Positions 34,447-43,117 of a stretch of DNA of 64,000 nucleotides are shown here, one piece after another. The notes under the pieces were generated by a model that searched no databases, was not told the origin of the DNA, and saw only the letters and a program-made list of their open reading frames with translations. Source of the stretch: Flavobacteriaceae bacterium UBA6231 (GTDB taxonomy: Bacteria > Bacteroidota > Bacteroidia > Flavobacteriales > Flavobacteriaceae); NCBI GenBank assembly GCA_002441545.1, contig DJWL01000200.1:3894-67893 (forward strand), written 5' to 3'. Position 1 is the first letter of the stretch, and each line of letters opens with the position of its first letter. The position numbers were made by a program, and so were the translations under genes.

Positions 34447-35562
34447 ATGAAAACTGCTGCTAAAATAGCTATTGGTATTGCCACGGTTTCTGCTGCCGCT
34501 ATGGTTATGGGCGTTATTCCAAATCCGTTTGTAGACCTTAATGAAGAAGCCGCAAATCATCGCTTGCACGAAATGAAAGTCAGCTGGAATCACGATGGAA
34601 AATTTGAAACCTTGCCTATTATTGAGCAAGGTGTGCCATTTGATGATGCTAAATATTTTGAGATGCCTGCAAACATCAACGAAAATCCAACGGAAACCAC
34701 GGGTGTTTTTAATTTTGATTATGAAATAGAACAGTTTTTTGATGTTGGCGGCTATTCGGGTAATTTGCGATACAAAGTGAATAGCAATGACAACTCCATG
34801 TACATAGCAGGCACAGATATTACTGAAAGTCCCTTGTTTACAAGCCTTAGGAGTCATCCTATGTTGCAAAAATACAGAATTGAGTTTTTTATCAGAAATT
34901 CTAAAGGCGATTGGATGTTGTTTGCAAACCATTCTGAAGAAGGCAAGCTCTGCATCAAAGCACCTACGGGTTTATCCTTCTCTGATATGATAGTGGATAC
35001 ACATCTAAAAAATTTGGAAATTCTAAATTCTGCGAAAGAAAACAGCACTTCAATAGCAGATAATAATAGTCCACTTGAACCCTATCGTGGCACATTTACT
35101 AATGATAGAGGTCAACAAAAAGCGGTCACATTCTGGTTTGCCAAAGAAGAGGCACAAATTCCAACCAACGTCCCTTTGATGGGTTTTGGGGTTGGTATTT
35201 TTAAAAATGTGTTAGAAAAACGCCAGCAGTTTTTGGCCATTACTGAAATGGAAGAAGGCGTTATCAAACTTATCAGTCTTGATAAGATTGACACTTGGGG
35301 CATTAACACAAAAGATTACAGAATCATCAGCTTTGATTACCATTTACCCTCAGGACAAGAACGCGTTGACAATATTGTTACTTGGTTTAAACATCAGCAA
35401 GAAGAAATGGCCCGGTTAAGAGCCGAAAGAAAAAACTGTCCGCCACATCAAGCAGGTTCAGAGTGCAGACGGATCTTAGAGCGCCAGATTAAAGAAATTC
35501 AACAAGAAATTGAATCAAAGGCCCAAGAATTAAATAGAAACATGACGCTTCCCATTAGGTGA
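34447..35562 (+). CDS. Hypothetical protein with N-terminal anchor and C-terminal coiled coil
   Basis: 371 residues; the ATG directly follows the stop codon of the OmpA gene. N-terminal hydrophobic segment (about 4-26), then a soluble domain of about 280 residues not recognised (acidic, aromatic-rich, no Cys until the end), and a C-terminal coiled coil of about 65 residues (QQEEMARLRAERKN, then a CPPH...C pair, then RQIKEIQQEIESKAQEL). Probably periplasmic and functionally paired with the OmpA protein because of the tight linkage. Last gene of the islet before the uvrB remnant. Confidence 0.68.
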   Translation: MKTAAKIAIGIATVSAAAMVMGVIPNPFVDLNEEAANHRLHEMKVSWNHDGKFETLPIIEQGVPFDDAKYFEMPANINENPTETTGVFNFDYEIEQFFDVGGYSGNLRYKVNSNDNSMYIAGTDITESPLFTSLRSHPMLQKYRIEFFIRNSKGDWMLFANHSEEGKLCIKAPTGLSFSDMIVDTHLKNLEILNSAKENSTSIADNNSPLEPYRGTFTNDRGQQKAVTFWFAKEEAQIPTNVPLMGFGVGIFKNVLEKRQQFLAITEMEEGVIKLISLDKIDTWGINTKDYRIISFDYHLPSGQERVDNIVTWFKHQQEEMARLRAERKNCPPHQAGSECRRILERQIKEIQQEIESKAQELNRNMTLPIR

Positions 35563-35661
35563 TTTCCCAACTAAATTATATTGCAAAATACCATTTGTAC
35601 CATACAATAAGGTTTACTCAAATAAATTCATGATTAAATTCTCAACCATTCCACAAGTTTA

Positions 35662-35681
35662 GCGGCCAAACTGCGTGATGA
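35662..35681 (+). repeat. 20-base direct repeat, right copy
   Basis: GCGGCCAAACTGCGTGATGA, identical to 27787-27806 in uvrB, 7875 bases apart. The two copies bracket the regulator/lipoprotein islet. Confidence 0.9.
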
Positions 35682-35724
35682 AATAAAAGCATATCAACAA
35701 AAAATGGAAAAGCTAAACGCATAA
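35662..35724 (+). pseudogene. Broken 3' tail of a uvrB gene (UVR motif)
   Basis: In frame the sequence reads AAKLRDEIKAYQQKMEKLNA and a TAA stop, a plausible UvrB C-terminus and homologous to, but different from, the tail of the intact uvrB (AAKLRDEIRALQEKL). Its first 20 bases are identical to 27787-27806, then the two diverge. No start codon or upstream UvrB sequence precedes it. It is read as the displaced original 3' end of uvrB. Confidence 0.8.
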
Positions 35725-35742
35725 ACGTTTAGCTTTTCCATT
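35703..35742. terminator. Long perfect hairpin at the end of the uvrB remnant
   Basis: 17-base perfect stem (AATGGAAAAGCTAAACG, 35703-35719, with its complement at 35726-35742) and a 6-base loop that contains the stop codon of the uvrB remnant. It lies between convergent genes and probably served as the terminator of the ancestral uvrB; there is no long T-run. Confidence 0.65.
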
Positions 35743-35795
35743 ATGAACCTACAAAGGCTTAAACACCTTAAAAATTATAATCTTAGCAGACCTAG

Positions 35796-36197
35796 TTAAT
35801 TATATTGTGTTTTAAAAATATCTATCAACACATCCGGCGGCACTATTTTATTAGGAAAACTTTCCATTAAATAGAGTACCTTGGTAATTGATTCATGGCT
35901 TAACCCCATTCTTAGACCGAAATTGTACAATTTTATAACACTTGAGGGAGAAGGTTCATTGTCAATATTCATAAGCAATACTAAACGATGAAATTGTACA
36001 ATCCGTTCACTGTGGGATTTTAAATGTATATAATTAATAGGATGTTCTATCAAATAATCAAAATCCTCGCGAGATATTTCAAGTTGCTTTGCAACACCTA
36101 ACAGAAAATTGTATTCTATACTTTTTATGTCTTTATCATATTTAGCAAAGGCTATCATTTCTGATAAAAGACTTAGTTTTTCTACCCTATTAACCAT
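35796..36197 (-). CDS. TerB-like small helical protein
   Basis: 133 residues, all helical, cytoplasmic. The start LSLLSEMIAFAKYDKDIKSIEYNFLLGVAKQL with paired acidic residues resembles the TerB/DjlA-like helical domain. Similar small flavobacterial proteins are, as I recall, often mislabelled 'excinuclease ABC subunit B', which would fit an ancestral position next to uvrB, now separated by the islet. It is convergent with the uvrB remnant. Function unknown. Confidence 0.7.
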   Translation of the reverse strand: MVNRVEKLSLLSEMIAFAKYDKDIKSIEYNFLLGVAKQLEISREDFDYLIEHPINYIHLKSHSERIVQFHRLVLLMNIDNEPSPSSVIKLYNFGLRMGLSHESITKVLYLMESFPNKIVPPDVLIDIFKTQYN

Positions 36198-36568
36198 TGT
36201 TTGAAGGATTAAATAATTACATTATAAAGTTACGACACACATTAACTTTTATAATCGTTGATATTATGTAACTTATCGAAAACACTGGGTTTATTCATCG
36301 ATAATATTATTTACTTCATCAAACATTTACATTTTAATTTTGCAAAAAAGATTAGTGTTCAATTTGAATATTTGTAGTTGGCATAAAAAACAAATAGCAT
36401 AAATAACTGTTTTTCAATAATTTAAAAATACAACCTATTAATTATGCTAAACATAAATTGTAATAAAATTCTTATACCATAATAAAAATTACAAAAACGC
36501 TAGAAAAGGCTAAGGATTCAATTAATTTTGTTAAAAATTTACTCTTAATGTTTATATAAATTATTGAT
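36198..36568. other. Intergenic region with candidate promoter and TTCATCGAT box
   Basis: 371 bases between the leftward TerB-like gene and rightward DUF1456 gene. No coding frame stands out. It contains ATTCATCGATAA at 36293-36304 (a 12-base match in inverted orientation to 4011-4022), and TAATTTTG at 36335-36342, a -7-like box that would give DUF1456 a leader of over 200 bases. Otherwise AT-rich sequence with nothing recognised. Confidence 0.5.
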
Positions 36569-36829
36569 ATGACAAATAATGATATTTTAAAGAAACTACG
36601 TGTTGCATTAAAACTTAGAGATGATGATATTGTAAAGATTCTAGAACTTGTGGATTTCAGAATTTCAAAGAGTGAACTTGGTGCTTTCTTTAGAAATGAA
36701 GACCATCCAAAATACATGGAGTGTGGAGATCAAATTTTAAGAAATTTTTTAAATGGATTAATCATACATCTAAGAGGACCAATGCCTAAGAAAGAAAATA
36801 ATAAACCACAAAAAAAGAGCAACGATTAA
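36569..36829 (+). CDS. DUF1456 family protein, single-repeat form
   Basis: 86 residues. One copy of the DUF1456 unit: MTNNDILKKLRVALKLRDDDIVKILEL, ISKSELGAFFRNEDHPKYMECGDQILRNFLNGLIIHLRG, then a Lys/Asn-rich tail. E. coli YehS of the same family has two such units in about 156 residues, so this is a half-length version, which is not obviously truncated because the stop is embedded in an intact terminator. Function unknown. Confidence 0.85.
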   Translation: MTNNDILKKLRVALKLRDDDIVKILELVDFRISKSELGAFFRNEDHPKYMECGDQILRNFLNGLIIHLRGPMPKKENNKPQKKSND

Positions 36830-36846
36830 AGTTGCTCTTTTTTTTA
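36811..36846 (+). terminator. Intrinsic terminator overlapping the DUF1456 stop
   Basis: AAAAAAGAGCAAC (36811-36823) pairs with GTTGCTCTTTTTT (from 36831), 7-base loop holding the stop codon, then T-run. It may also serve leftward sucC. Confidence 0.88.
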
Positions 36847-36886
36847 TGAGATACTGAAACAAGTTCAGCATGACAATATCTATGTA

Positions 36887-38077
36887 TTAAGCCAAAACTT
36901 GCTGAACTTTATCTGCAGCTTCTTGAAATTCTGTAGCACTTAAAACAGCTAATCCTGAATTATCAATTAGTTCTTTAGCTATATCTGCATTGGTGCCTTG
37001 TAAACGAACAATAATTGGCACATTAATAGTTCTCATATTTTTATAAGCATCAATAACACCTTGTGCAACTCGGTCACAACGAACAATACCTCCAAAAATA
37101 TTAATTAAAATAGCTTTTACAGCTGGATCTTTTAATATGATTTTAAAAGCAGCTTCAACACGAGCAGCATCTGCTGTTCCTCCTACATCTAAGAAGTTTG
37201 CTGGCTCTCCACCTGCTTGCTTAATTAAATCCATGGTAGCCATTGCTAAACCTGCACCGTTTACCATACATCCAACATTTCCATCTAAATCAACATAATT
37301 CAATCCAACTTCTTTGGCTTCAACTTCAATAGGGTTTTCTTCACGTAAATCACGCAAATTCACATAATCTTTATGTCTGTAAAGCGCATTGTCATCAATA
37401 GTTACTTTAGCATCTACTGCTAAAATTTTATCATCACTTGTTTTTAAAACCGGATTAATTTCAAATAACGAAGAGTCAGATTTTATGTAAGCTGTATAAA
37501 GACAATCAACAAACTTTGTCATTTCTTTAAAAGCGTTACCTGATAGCCCTAAATTAAAAGCTATTCTTCTAGCTTGAAAAGGCATTAAACCCACACTAGG
37601 ATCAATTTCTTCTGTAAAGATTAAATGAGGTGTTTTTTCTGCTACTGCTTCAATATCCATACCTCCTTCAGTAGAATACATAATCATATTTCTGCCTGTT
37701 CCTCTGTTCAACAAAACAGACATATAAAATTCATCTGTTTTACTTTCGCCTGGATAATAAACATCCTCAGCAACTAAAACTTGGTGAACTTTTTTTCCTT
37801 TGGCAGAGGTTTGAGGAGTAACTAAATTCATTCCTATAATTTGTCCTGCAATTTCTTCAACTTCTTTTAAGTTCTTTGCAAGTTTAACACCGCCACCTTT
37901 ACCACGTCCACCTGCGTGAATTTGAGCTTTAATAACATACCAGCTTGTGCCAGTTTCTGTTGTTAAATGTTTGGCAGCTGCAACAGCTTCGTGAGCATTT
38001 TGGGCAACAATTCCTCTTTGAATACGCACACCAAAACTGCTTAATATTTCTTTACCTTGATATTCGTGTAAATTCAT
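36887..38077 (-). CDS. sucC: Succinate-CoA ligase (ADP-forming) subunit beta
   Basis: 396 residues, full length. ATP-grasp N-terminal part (MNLHEYQGKEILSSFG, IKAQIHAGGRGKGGGVKLAK about 50-69) and C-terminal CoA-ligase domain with NGAGLAMATMD, GGEPANFLDVGG and INIFGGIVRCD (about 325-335). With SucD it converts succinyl-CoA, ADP and phosphate to succinate and ATP in the TCA cycle; sucD is not in the window. It is leftward and divergent from lysA, with 203 bases between them. Confidence 0.97.
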   Translation of the reverse strand: MNLHEYQGKEILSSFGVRIQRGIVAQNAHEAVAAAKHLTTETGTSWYVIKAQIHAGGRGKGGGVKLAKNLKEVEEIAGQIIGMNLVTPQTSAKGKKVHQVLVAEDVYYPGESKTDEFYMSVLLNRGTGRNMIMYSTEGGMDIEAVAEKTPHLIFTEEIDPSVGLMPFQARRIAFNLGLSGNAFKEMTKFVDCLYTAYIKSDSSLFEINPVLKTSDDKILAVDAKVTIDDNALYRHKDYVNLRDLREENPIEVEAKEVGLNYVDLDGNVGCMVNGAGLAMATMDLIKQAGGEPANFLDVGGTADAARVEAAFKIILKDPAVKAILINIFGGIVRCDRVAQGVIDAYKNMRTINVPIIVRLQGTNADIAKELIDNSGLAVLSATEFQEAADKVQQVLA

Positions 38078-38251
38078 AATTTGCTTAATAGTTTAAGAAC
38101 AACAAATGTAAATAATACCTATTAATTACACTAATGTTTTATTAAGGAATACGATGTATAGTTTTATTGTAAATTAAATTGTTACATATTTAACAATTTG
38201 TTTAATATGTGAAATTATTAAAATATTTATTTTTACTATTACTAAAAAAAA

Positions 38252-38259
38252 TACCTTTG
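38252..38259 (+). promoter_or_regulatory. Candidate -7 box of lysA
   Basis: TACCTTTG, a perfect TAnnTTTG match, 22 bases before the lysA ATG and followed by CATAAAAA. Same string as before 12291. Confidence 0.6.
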
Positions 38260-38280
38260 CATAAAAATTAAAGTAATATT

Positions 38281-39516
38281 ATGTTAAATTCTCAATTGCT
38301 TAAAATAACGGAAGATTTTGGAAGCCCAGTTTATATATATGATGCCCAAAAAATTGCATCACAATATAAAAGATTAACTAATGCTTTTAAAGACGTTAAA
38401 AAACTAAAAATAAACTACGCTGTAAAGGCTTTATCAAATATTTCAATATTAAAATTCTTCAATACATTAGGATCTGGAATAGACACGGTTTCAATTCAAG
38501 AAGTTCAATTAGGATTAGCAGCAGGTTTTTTACCAGAGCAAATTATATTTACTCCTAATGGTGTTTCATTAAATGAAATTGAAGAAGCCACAAAATTAGG
38601 GATACAAATCAATATTGATAACCTTTCTATTTTAGAGCAATTTGGAACAAAACATCCTAATGTACCTGTTTGCATTAGAATCAATCCACATGTCATGGCA
38701 GGAGGAAATAGTAAAATTTCTGTTGGTCATATAGATTCAAAATTTGGAATTTCCATTCACCAAATACCCCATTTATTGCGTATTATTGAAAACACTAAAA
38801 TGACCATTAACGGTATCCATATGCATACTGGTAGTGACATATTAGATATTGAGGTATTTCTTTATGCTAGTGAAATTTTATTTGAAACAGCAAAACAGTT
38901 TAAAAATTTAGAGTTTATAGATTTTGGTTCAGGCTTTAAAGTACCATACAAAACAGGAGATATTGAAACCAATATTGAAGAATTAGGAAAAAAACTCAGT
39001 GAAAAGTTTAATGCTTTCTGTAAAGAGTACGGAAAAGATTTAACCCTAGCATTCGAACCTGGCAAATTTTTAGTTAGTGAATCTGGTTACTTTTTAACTA
39101 AAGTAAATGCAGTAAAACAAACTACATCTACGGTTTTTGCTCAAGTAGATTCTGGGTTTAATCATTTAATTAGGCCAATGTTTTATGGCTCACACCATGA
39201 TATTTTAAACATTTCTAATCCAGATGGCAGAGAGCGTTTTTACACCGTTGTTGGATATATTTGTGAAACAGACACCTTTGGAAGCAATCGAAGAATCAAT
39301 GAAATAAATGAAGGTGATATATTATGTTTTAAAAATGCAGGCGCCTATTGCTTCTCTATGTCAAGCAATTACAATTCCAGATATCGCCCTGCCGAAGTGC
39401 TTTGGTATAATGAAAAAGCCTATTTAATAAGACAACGTGAAACATTTGAAGACATCCTAAAAAATCAAATAGAAGTAGATTTTGTTTCTAAAAAAAATAA
39501 GGCCACAATAGCTTAA
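38281..39516 (+). CDS. lysA: Diaminopimelate decarboxylase
   Basis: 411 residues. Fold type III PLP enzyme: the PLP lysine in NYAVKAL (about 45-50), HMHTGSDIL (about 180), GSGFKVPY (about 220), EPGKFLVSESG (about 259), the active-site CETDTF (about 330) and AGAYCFSMSSNYNSRYRPAE (about 350-369). It converts meso-diaminopimelate to lysine, the last step of the pathway that includes dapD at 4228. A perfect hairpin terminator follows, so it is probably monocistronic. Confidence 0.95.
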   Translation: MLNSQLLKITEDFGSPVYIYDAQKIASQYKRLTNAFKDVKKLKINYAVKALSNISILKFFNTLGSGIDTVSIQEVQLGLAAGFLPEQIIFTPNGVSLNEIEEATKLGIQINIDNLSILEQFGTKHPNVPVCIRINPHVMAGGNSKISVGHIDSKFGISIHQIPHLLRIIENTKMTINGIHMHTGSDILDIEVFLYASEILFETAKQFKNLEFIDFGSGFKVPYKTGDIETNIEELGKKLSEKFNAFCKEYGKDLTLAFEPGKFLVSESGYFLTKVNAVKQTTSTVFAQVDSGFNHLIRPMFYGSHHDILNISNPDGRERFYTVVGYICETDTFGSNRRINEINEGDILCFKNAGAYCFSMSSNYNSRYRPAEVLWYNEKAYLIRQRETFEDILKNQIEVDFVSKKNKATIA

Positions 39517-39540
39517 ACTTTACTGTTAAATCTTAGTTAT

Positions 39541-39568
39541 ATAAAGCTCAACAATTGTTGAGCTTTAT
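39541..39568 (+). terminator. Palindromic terminator after lysA
   Basis: A 28-base perfect palindrome with GCTCAACAATTGTTGAGC at its core flanked by A and T residues, 24 bases after the lysA stop. The downstream T-run is short. Confidence 0.75.
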
Positions 39569-39721
39569 TGATTAAAATCATTCAAATATTTTCAGTAATT
39601 AAAATGAATATAAATAAGATTCCAAAACTTTTTTGAAAGCTTTAGTTTTTTATTATATTTAGCACTTATTCCCTAAGTCTTTTTTAATAATTATTTTGAA
39701 TTTTTATAATAAAAAGACAGT

Positions 39722-41644
39722 ATGCTATATGTAACTTTTATCTCTCACATTAAAGTAAGAATAACGCTTCTCTTTATAATTTTACTTAATCAAGTCGGTT
39801 TTAGTCAAAATAAATCTGTTGATAGTCTTAATCTCTTACTTTCAAAAGAAACAGTTAATAGCACAAAGCTAGAAATACTTAGACAGATAGTTAGTTTTGA
39901 ATCGAACTCAGATTTAAAAAAAGCTTTGGTTTATGCAAGGCAAGGTGTAACCCTTTCAAATAAAATAAAGGATAAAAACTGGCAACCTAAATTCAATGAA
40001 ATGAAAGGTAGAATTCATGCTAATTTATTAGAGTTAGATTCTGCATCTTATCATTTTAAAAAAGCTTTAGATGGATACATTGCTATAAAAGATAAAAAAG
40101 GACAAGCCACAACTTACTTTAAAATTGGTTGGATACATAAGAAAAAAGGAGAATTAGAAAAAGCAATGGAAGTTGACATAAAAGCATTGCGCCTTATGGA
40201 ATCTATAAATGACAACTTAGGAATTGCTGGAGCTAATAATAGAATTTCTGAAGATTTATCTCGACAAGAAAGAAATACAGAATCACTTGAATACGCTAAA
40301 AAAAATATTGGATTCTGTATAAAAAATAAATTAGACGAAGAATTGGTTTATGCCTATACATCAGCAGGTAGCGCTTGTATTGCAATGAATAATCCTCAAG
40401 AATCCTTTTTTTATTTTGATAAAGCGCTCAGTTTAGCCAAATCTTTAGGTTTTAACCCAATGAATTTAAGTGATTTCAATAACAATCTAGGGAACGCACT
40501 TAAAAGATTAGGTAAATACAAAGAAGCATTAACTCATTATGAAACTGCATTAGCATTAGCAACTCAAACCAATTACAAAAATGCCATTACAACCGTTACC
40601 GCTAATCTGGGAGAAATAAATTTACTTACTGGAAATTACAAAGAGGCATTAAAATATCAACTACAAACCGTTCAATTTCAAGAAGATGATAATGATTTAA
40701 GTAATCTAACTGAAAATTACGGGCACATAAGTACTATTTATGAAAAGTTAGGAGATTATCCAATGGCTTTAGAATACCAAAAAAAAACCAGAATAATGAG
40801 AGATAGTACGGCAAAAACAGAAAGTGACAAGACCATGTCCGAACTATTGACTCAATATGAAACCGAAAAAAAAGAAAATACAATAGCATCGCAAAAAACT
40901 CAACTTGCACAACAAAAATTAGTAAAGTGTCTAAGTATAGGTTTTGCTTGCTTACTAATAGCATTCCTCCTTTTTGGATATAGGAGTTATCAAGCAAGAA
41001 CAAAAAGCAACCAATTATTGGCGGCAAAAAATCAACAAAACGAATTATTATTAAAAGAAATTCATCATCGCGTAAAAAATAACCTTGAACTTGTTAAAAG
41101 TTTAATTTCTTTACAATCGGCACAATTAGAAGATTCTGTAACAAAAGACGCCATGATTGCCAGCCAAAACAGAGTACAATCCATGGGCATTATTCACCAA
41201 AAACTGTATCAAGGAGAAAATCTTGGTAGTATAGAAATGAAAGACTATTTTATTAATCTTGGTGAAGGTATTTTAGACACTTTTAATGCAGACGACAAAG
41301 TAAAAATTGAATGTGCCATGGATAATTTAGAATTGGATGTTGATACGGCTGTTCCTATTGGGTTAATTGTAAATGAATTGCTTACCAATGCTTTAAAATA
41401 TGCATTTCCTGACAATGCAAAAGGAAATATTTCAATAAGTCTGTCAAAGTCAAATCCAGAAATATTAACACTAAAAGTTTCAGATAATGGTATAGGAAAG
41501 ATTGCTGGTTTATCTCCAAAAGGAACTGGTTTTGGCTCGCAACTCATCCAACTATTAACACAACAACTTAATGGAAAAATGACAGAAGACTCTCAAGATG
41601 GGACTTCAGTATTATTCCATTTTAAATTAAATGCTGCAGCCTAA
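39722..41644 (+). CDS. TPR sensor histidine kinase, HisKA_2 type
   Basis: 640 residues. Signal peptide (about 1-29), TPR solenoid (about 40-360, with the typical GxxxxALxYxxxAL units), a coiled coil, one membrane helix (about 398-418), HisKA_2 with EIHHRVKNNLELVKSLISLQ (phospho-His about 448) and HATPase_c (VNELLTNALKYAF, DNGIGK, GFGSQLI). It autophosphorylates in response to a periplasmic or membrane signal and passes the phosphate to the LytTR regulator, whose ATG directly follows this stop codon. Signal unknown. Confidence 0.93.
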   Translation: MLYVTFISHIKVRITLLFIILLNQVGFSQNKSVDSLNLLLSKETVNSTKLEILRQIVSFESNSDLKKALVYARQGVTLSNKIKDKNWQPKFNEMKGRIHANLLELDSASYHFKKALDGYIAIKDKKGQATTYFKIGWIHKKKGELEKAMEVDIKALRLMESINDNLGIAGANNRISEDLSRQERNTESLEYAKKNIGFCIKNKLDEELVYAYTSAGSACIAMNNPQESFFYFDKALSLAKSLGFNPMNLSDFNNNLGNALKRLGKYKEALTHYETALALATQTNYKNAITTVTANLGEINLLTGNYKEALKYQLQTVQFQEDDNDLSNLTENYGHISTIYEKLGDYPMALEYQKKTRIMRDSTAKTESDKTMSELLTQYETEKKENTIASQKTQLAQQKLVKCLSIGFACLLIAFLLFGYRSYQARTKSNQLLAAKNQQNELLLKEIHHRVKNNLELVKSLISLQSAQLEDSVTKDAMIASQNRVQSMGIIHQKLYQGENLGSIEMKDYFINLGEGILDTFNADDKVKIECAMDNLELDVDTAVPIGLIVNELLTNALKYAFPDNAKGNISISLSKSNPEILTLKVSDNGIGKIAGLSPKGTGFGSQLIQLLTQQLNGKMTEDSQDGTSVLFHFKLNAAA

Positions 41645-42385
41645 ATGAACCAAGCCACAAAAATATTGATTGTTGAAGATGAGATGATTATTGCTGCAAA
41701 CATATCATTACAGCTTACATCGCTTGGTTATGAGGTTACTGGAATTATCCCAAGAGGTGAAGAAGCATTATTGCATATAGACCAACAACAACCAGACATT
41801 GTTTTATTGGACATCAATTTAAAAGGCAAAATAGATGGTATTGAGACGGCCAAAATCATGCAAAAATCTTATAGCATCCCTATAATCTATTTAACAGGTA
41901 ACGCAGATGAAGCTCATTTTAATAGAGCAAAAACAACAAACCCTTATGCATTTATCTCAAAACCTTTTAAAAAATTAGACTTACAACGTGCCATTGAACT
42001 AACAGTAAACAGAGCTAAAACTGAAAATTCACCAGAAAACACATTTGAAGAAAAAGCAATACCCTATATTTTAAGTGATAGTATTTTTGTAAAGCACCTT
42101 GAAAAAATGGTAAAAGTAGATATTAAAGATATTTTATACATTGAAGCAGAACGTAATTACTGCCGTATCTACTCAAAATCTAAAGAATACCTATTGGTTA
42201 TGACTTTAAAAGATCTTGATGAAAAATTACCAAGCAAACATTTTATAAGAGTACACAGATCCTTTATTGTGAATTTAGCACAAATTGATGAAGTAGCAAC
42301 AAGTCATATTGTAATTGGAAAAAAAGCCATTCCTGTTAGTAAAGCACTAAAAGAAGAATTGCTGAACAGATTACAAACCATATAA
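41645..42385 (+). CDS. LytTR-family response regulator
   Basis: 246 residues. Receiver domain (1-120; IVEDEMI, phospho-Asp in VLLDINLKG about 56, LTGNA, SKPF) followed by a LytTR DNA-binding domain (about 145-244; IEAERNYCRIY, LVMTLKDLDEKLP, FIRVHRSFIVN). It starts immediately after the kinase stop codon and is its partner. LytTR regulators bind direct repeats; targets unknown. The TCGATGA boxes in intergenic regions of this window are one possible set, but nothing links them directly. Confidence 0.94.
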   Translation: MNQATKILIVEDEMIIAANISLQLTSLGYEVTGIIPRGEEALLHIDQQQPDIVLLDINLKGKIDGIETAKIMQKSYSIPIIYLTGNADEAHFNRAKTTNPYAFISKPFKKLDLQRAIELTVNRAKTENSPENTFEEKAIPYILSDSIFVKHLEKMVKVDIKDILYIEAERNYCRIYSKSKEYLLVMTLKDLDEKLPSKHFIRVHRSFIVNLAQIDEVATSHIVIGKKAIPVSKALKEELLNRLQTI

Positions 42386-42538
42386 GTCTTTTATGGCTGT
42401 TTAATTAAAAGTTCTTTGATAAATAAAACACTGTCTTCGGACAAAATACAATAAGCTCCGTCCTAAAATCATTCATTTTTGTTTTGATTATTAGTTACTT
42501 AGATATAGAATCCTAAGAGATTCACACTAACCAACCAT

Positions 42539-42577
42539 AAACCTCGCAATCCTTAAATTAAGGTTTTGTGAGGTTTT
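42539..42577 (+). terminator. Extended hairpin ahead of the NTF2-like lipoprotein gene
   Basis: AAACCTCGCAA (42539-42549) pairs with TTGTGAGGTTT (42566-42576) with one G-T pair, enclosing the palindrome CCTTAAATTAAGG (42551-42563). It ends 15 bases before an ATG and 154 bases after the LytTR gene. Terminator or 5'-leader structure; the T-run is only four bases. Confidence 0.5.
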
Positions 42578-42591
42578 AAAACCAATTTATA

Positions 42592-43110
42592 ATGAAAAAA
42601 CCCTTCCTTTTAATATTCACTACAATCGTTTTATTATCCTCATGTAAACAAAAAACTCGATATACTCAAAACTCATCTGAAATAGATACCTATAAAAAAG
42701 TTATTGAAGCATATGAAAAACAAAATTGGGGAGACTTAGCTTCTCATTATGCTAATTCTGCAAAAATATTGAACAATGTTACGCTTGAGCATGCACAAAC
42801 AGTTTCCCAATTAATAGAACAAAATAAAGAAGATGCTAAATTATTTACATCTTGGAGATATGATCCTGAAAGCTTAGAGTATGAAATGGTTGTAACAGAT
42901 AAAAGTGAAACTTGGGTGAATTTTTGGGGACATTGGGAAGGTACTTTAAAATTAAATGGACAATTATATATTATTCCAGTACATATTACAGCACAGTTTT
43001 TAAATGGCAAAATTATTAGAGAAGATGGTTATTGGGATGTCTCAAAATTAATGATGGATATCCAAGCAATGGAAGCAAACAAAAATATACAAACAGAAAA
43101 AACTGAATAA
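42592..43110 (+). CDS. NTF2/SnoaL-like lipoprotein
   Basis: 172 residues. Lipoprotein signal with LSSC (Cys 18). One NTF2-like domain (about 28-155): a helix EIDTYKKVIEAYEKQNWGDLASHYA, then a sheet with WVNFWGHWEGTLKLNG and AQFLNGKIIREDGYWD, typical of the SnoaL-like/DUF4440 superfamily. No Asp-rich surface-export tail follows the Cys, so a periplasmic-facing location is likely. These domains are ligand-binding or isomerase-like; the function here is unknown. First of several NTF2-like genes in the cluster. Confidence 0.75.
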   Translation: MKKPFLLIFTTIVLLSSCKQKTRYTQNSSEIDTYKKVIEAYEKQNWGDLASHYANSAKILNNVTLEHAQTVSQLIEQNKEDAKLFTSWRYDPESLEYEMVVTDKSETWVNFWGHWEGTLKLNGQLYIIPVHITAQFLNGKIIREDGYWDVSKLMMDIQAMEANKNIQTEKTE

Positions 43111-43117
43111 ATTTAGC

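Noticed and set aside
34345..34932. Leftward open frame of 195 codons opposite the OmpA gene end and the next gene
   Set aside because: The rightward frames here have signal peptide, an OmpA domain and tight coupling; the opposite frame has no family resemblance and crosses the junction of two genes.
35633..35663. Short frame starting ATG ATT AAA TTC before the uvrB remnant
   Set aside because: Only about ten codons before a TAG, no resemblance to anything.
36350..36568. Small RNA or riboswitch in the long leader before DUF1456
   Set aside because: No strong stem, no conserved riboswitch core seen; only an AT-rich stretch after a -7-like box.
42432..42443. TGTC-TTCG-GACA small hairpin after the LytTR gene
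   Set aside because: Only a four-base stem; too short to call a terminator or RNA element, although TTCG is a stable loop.
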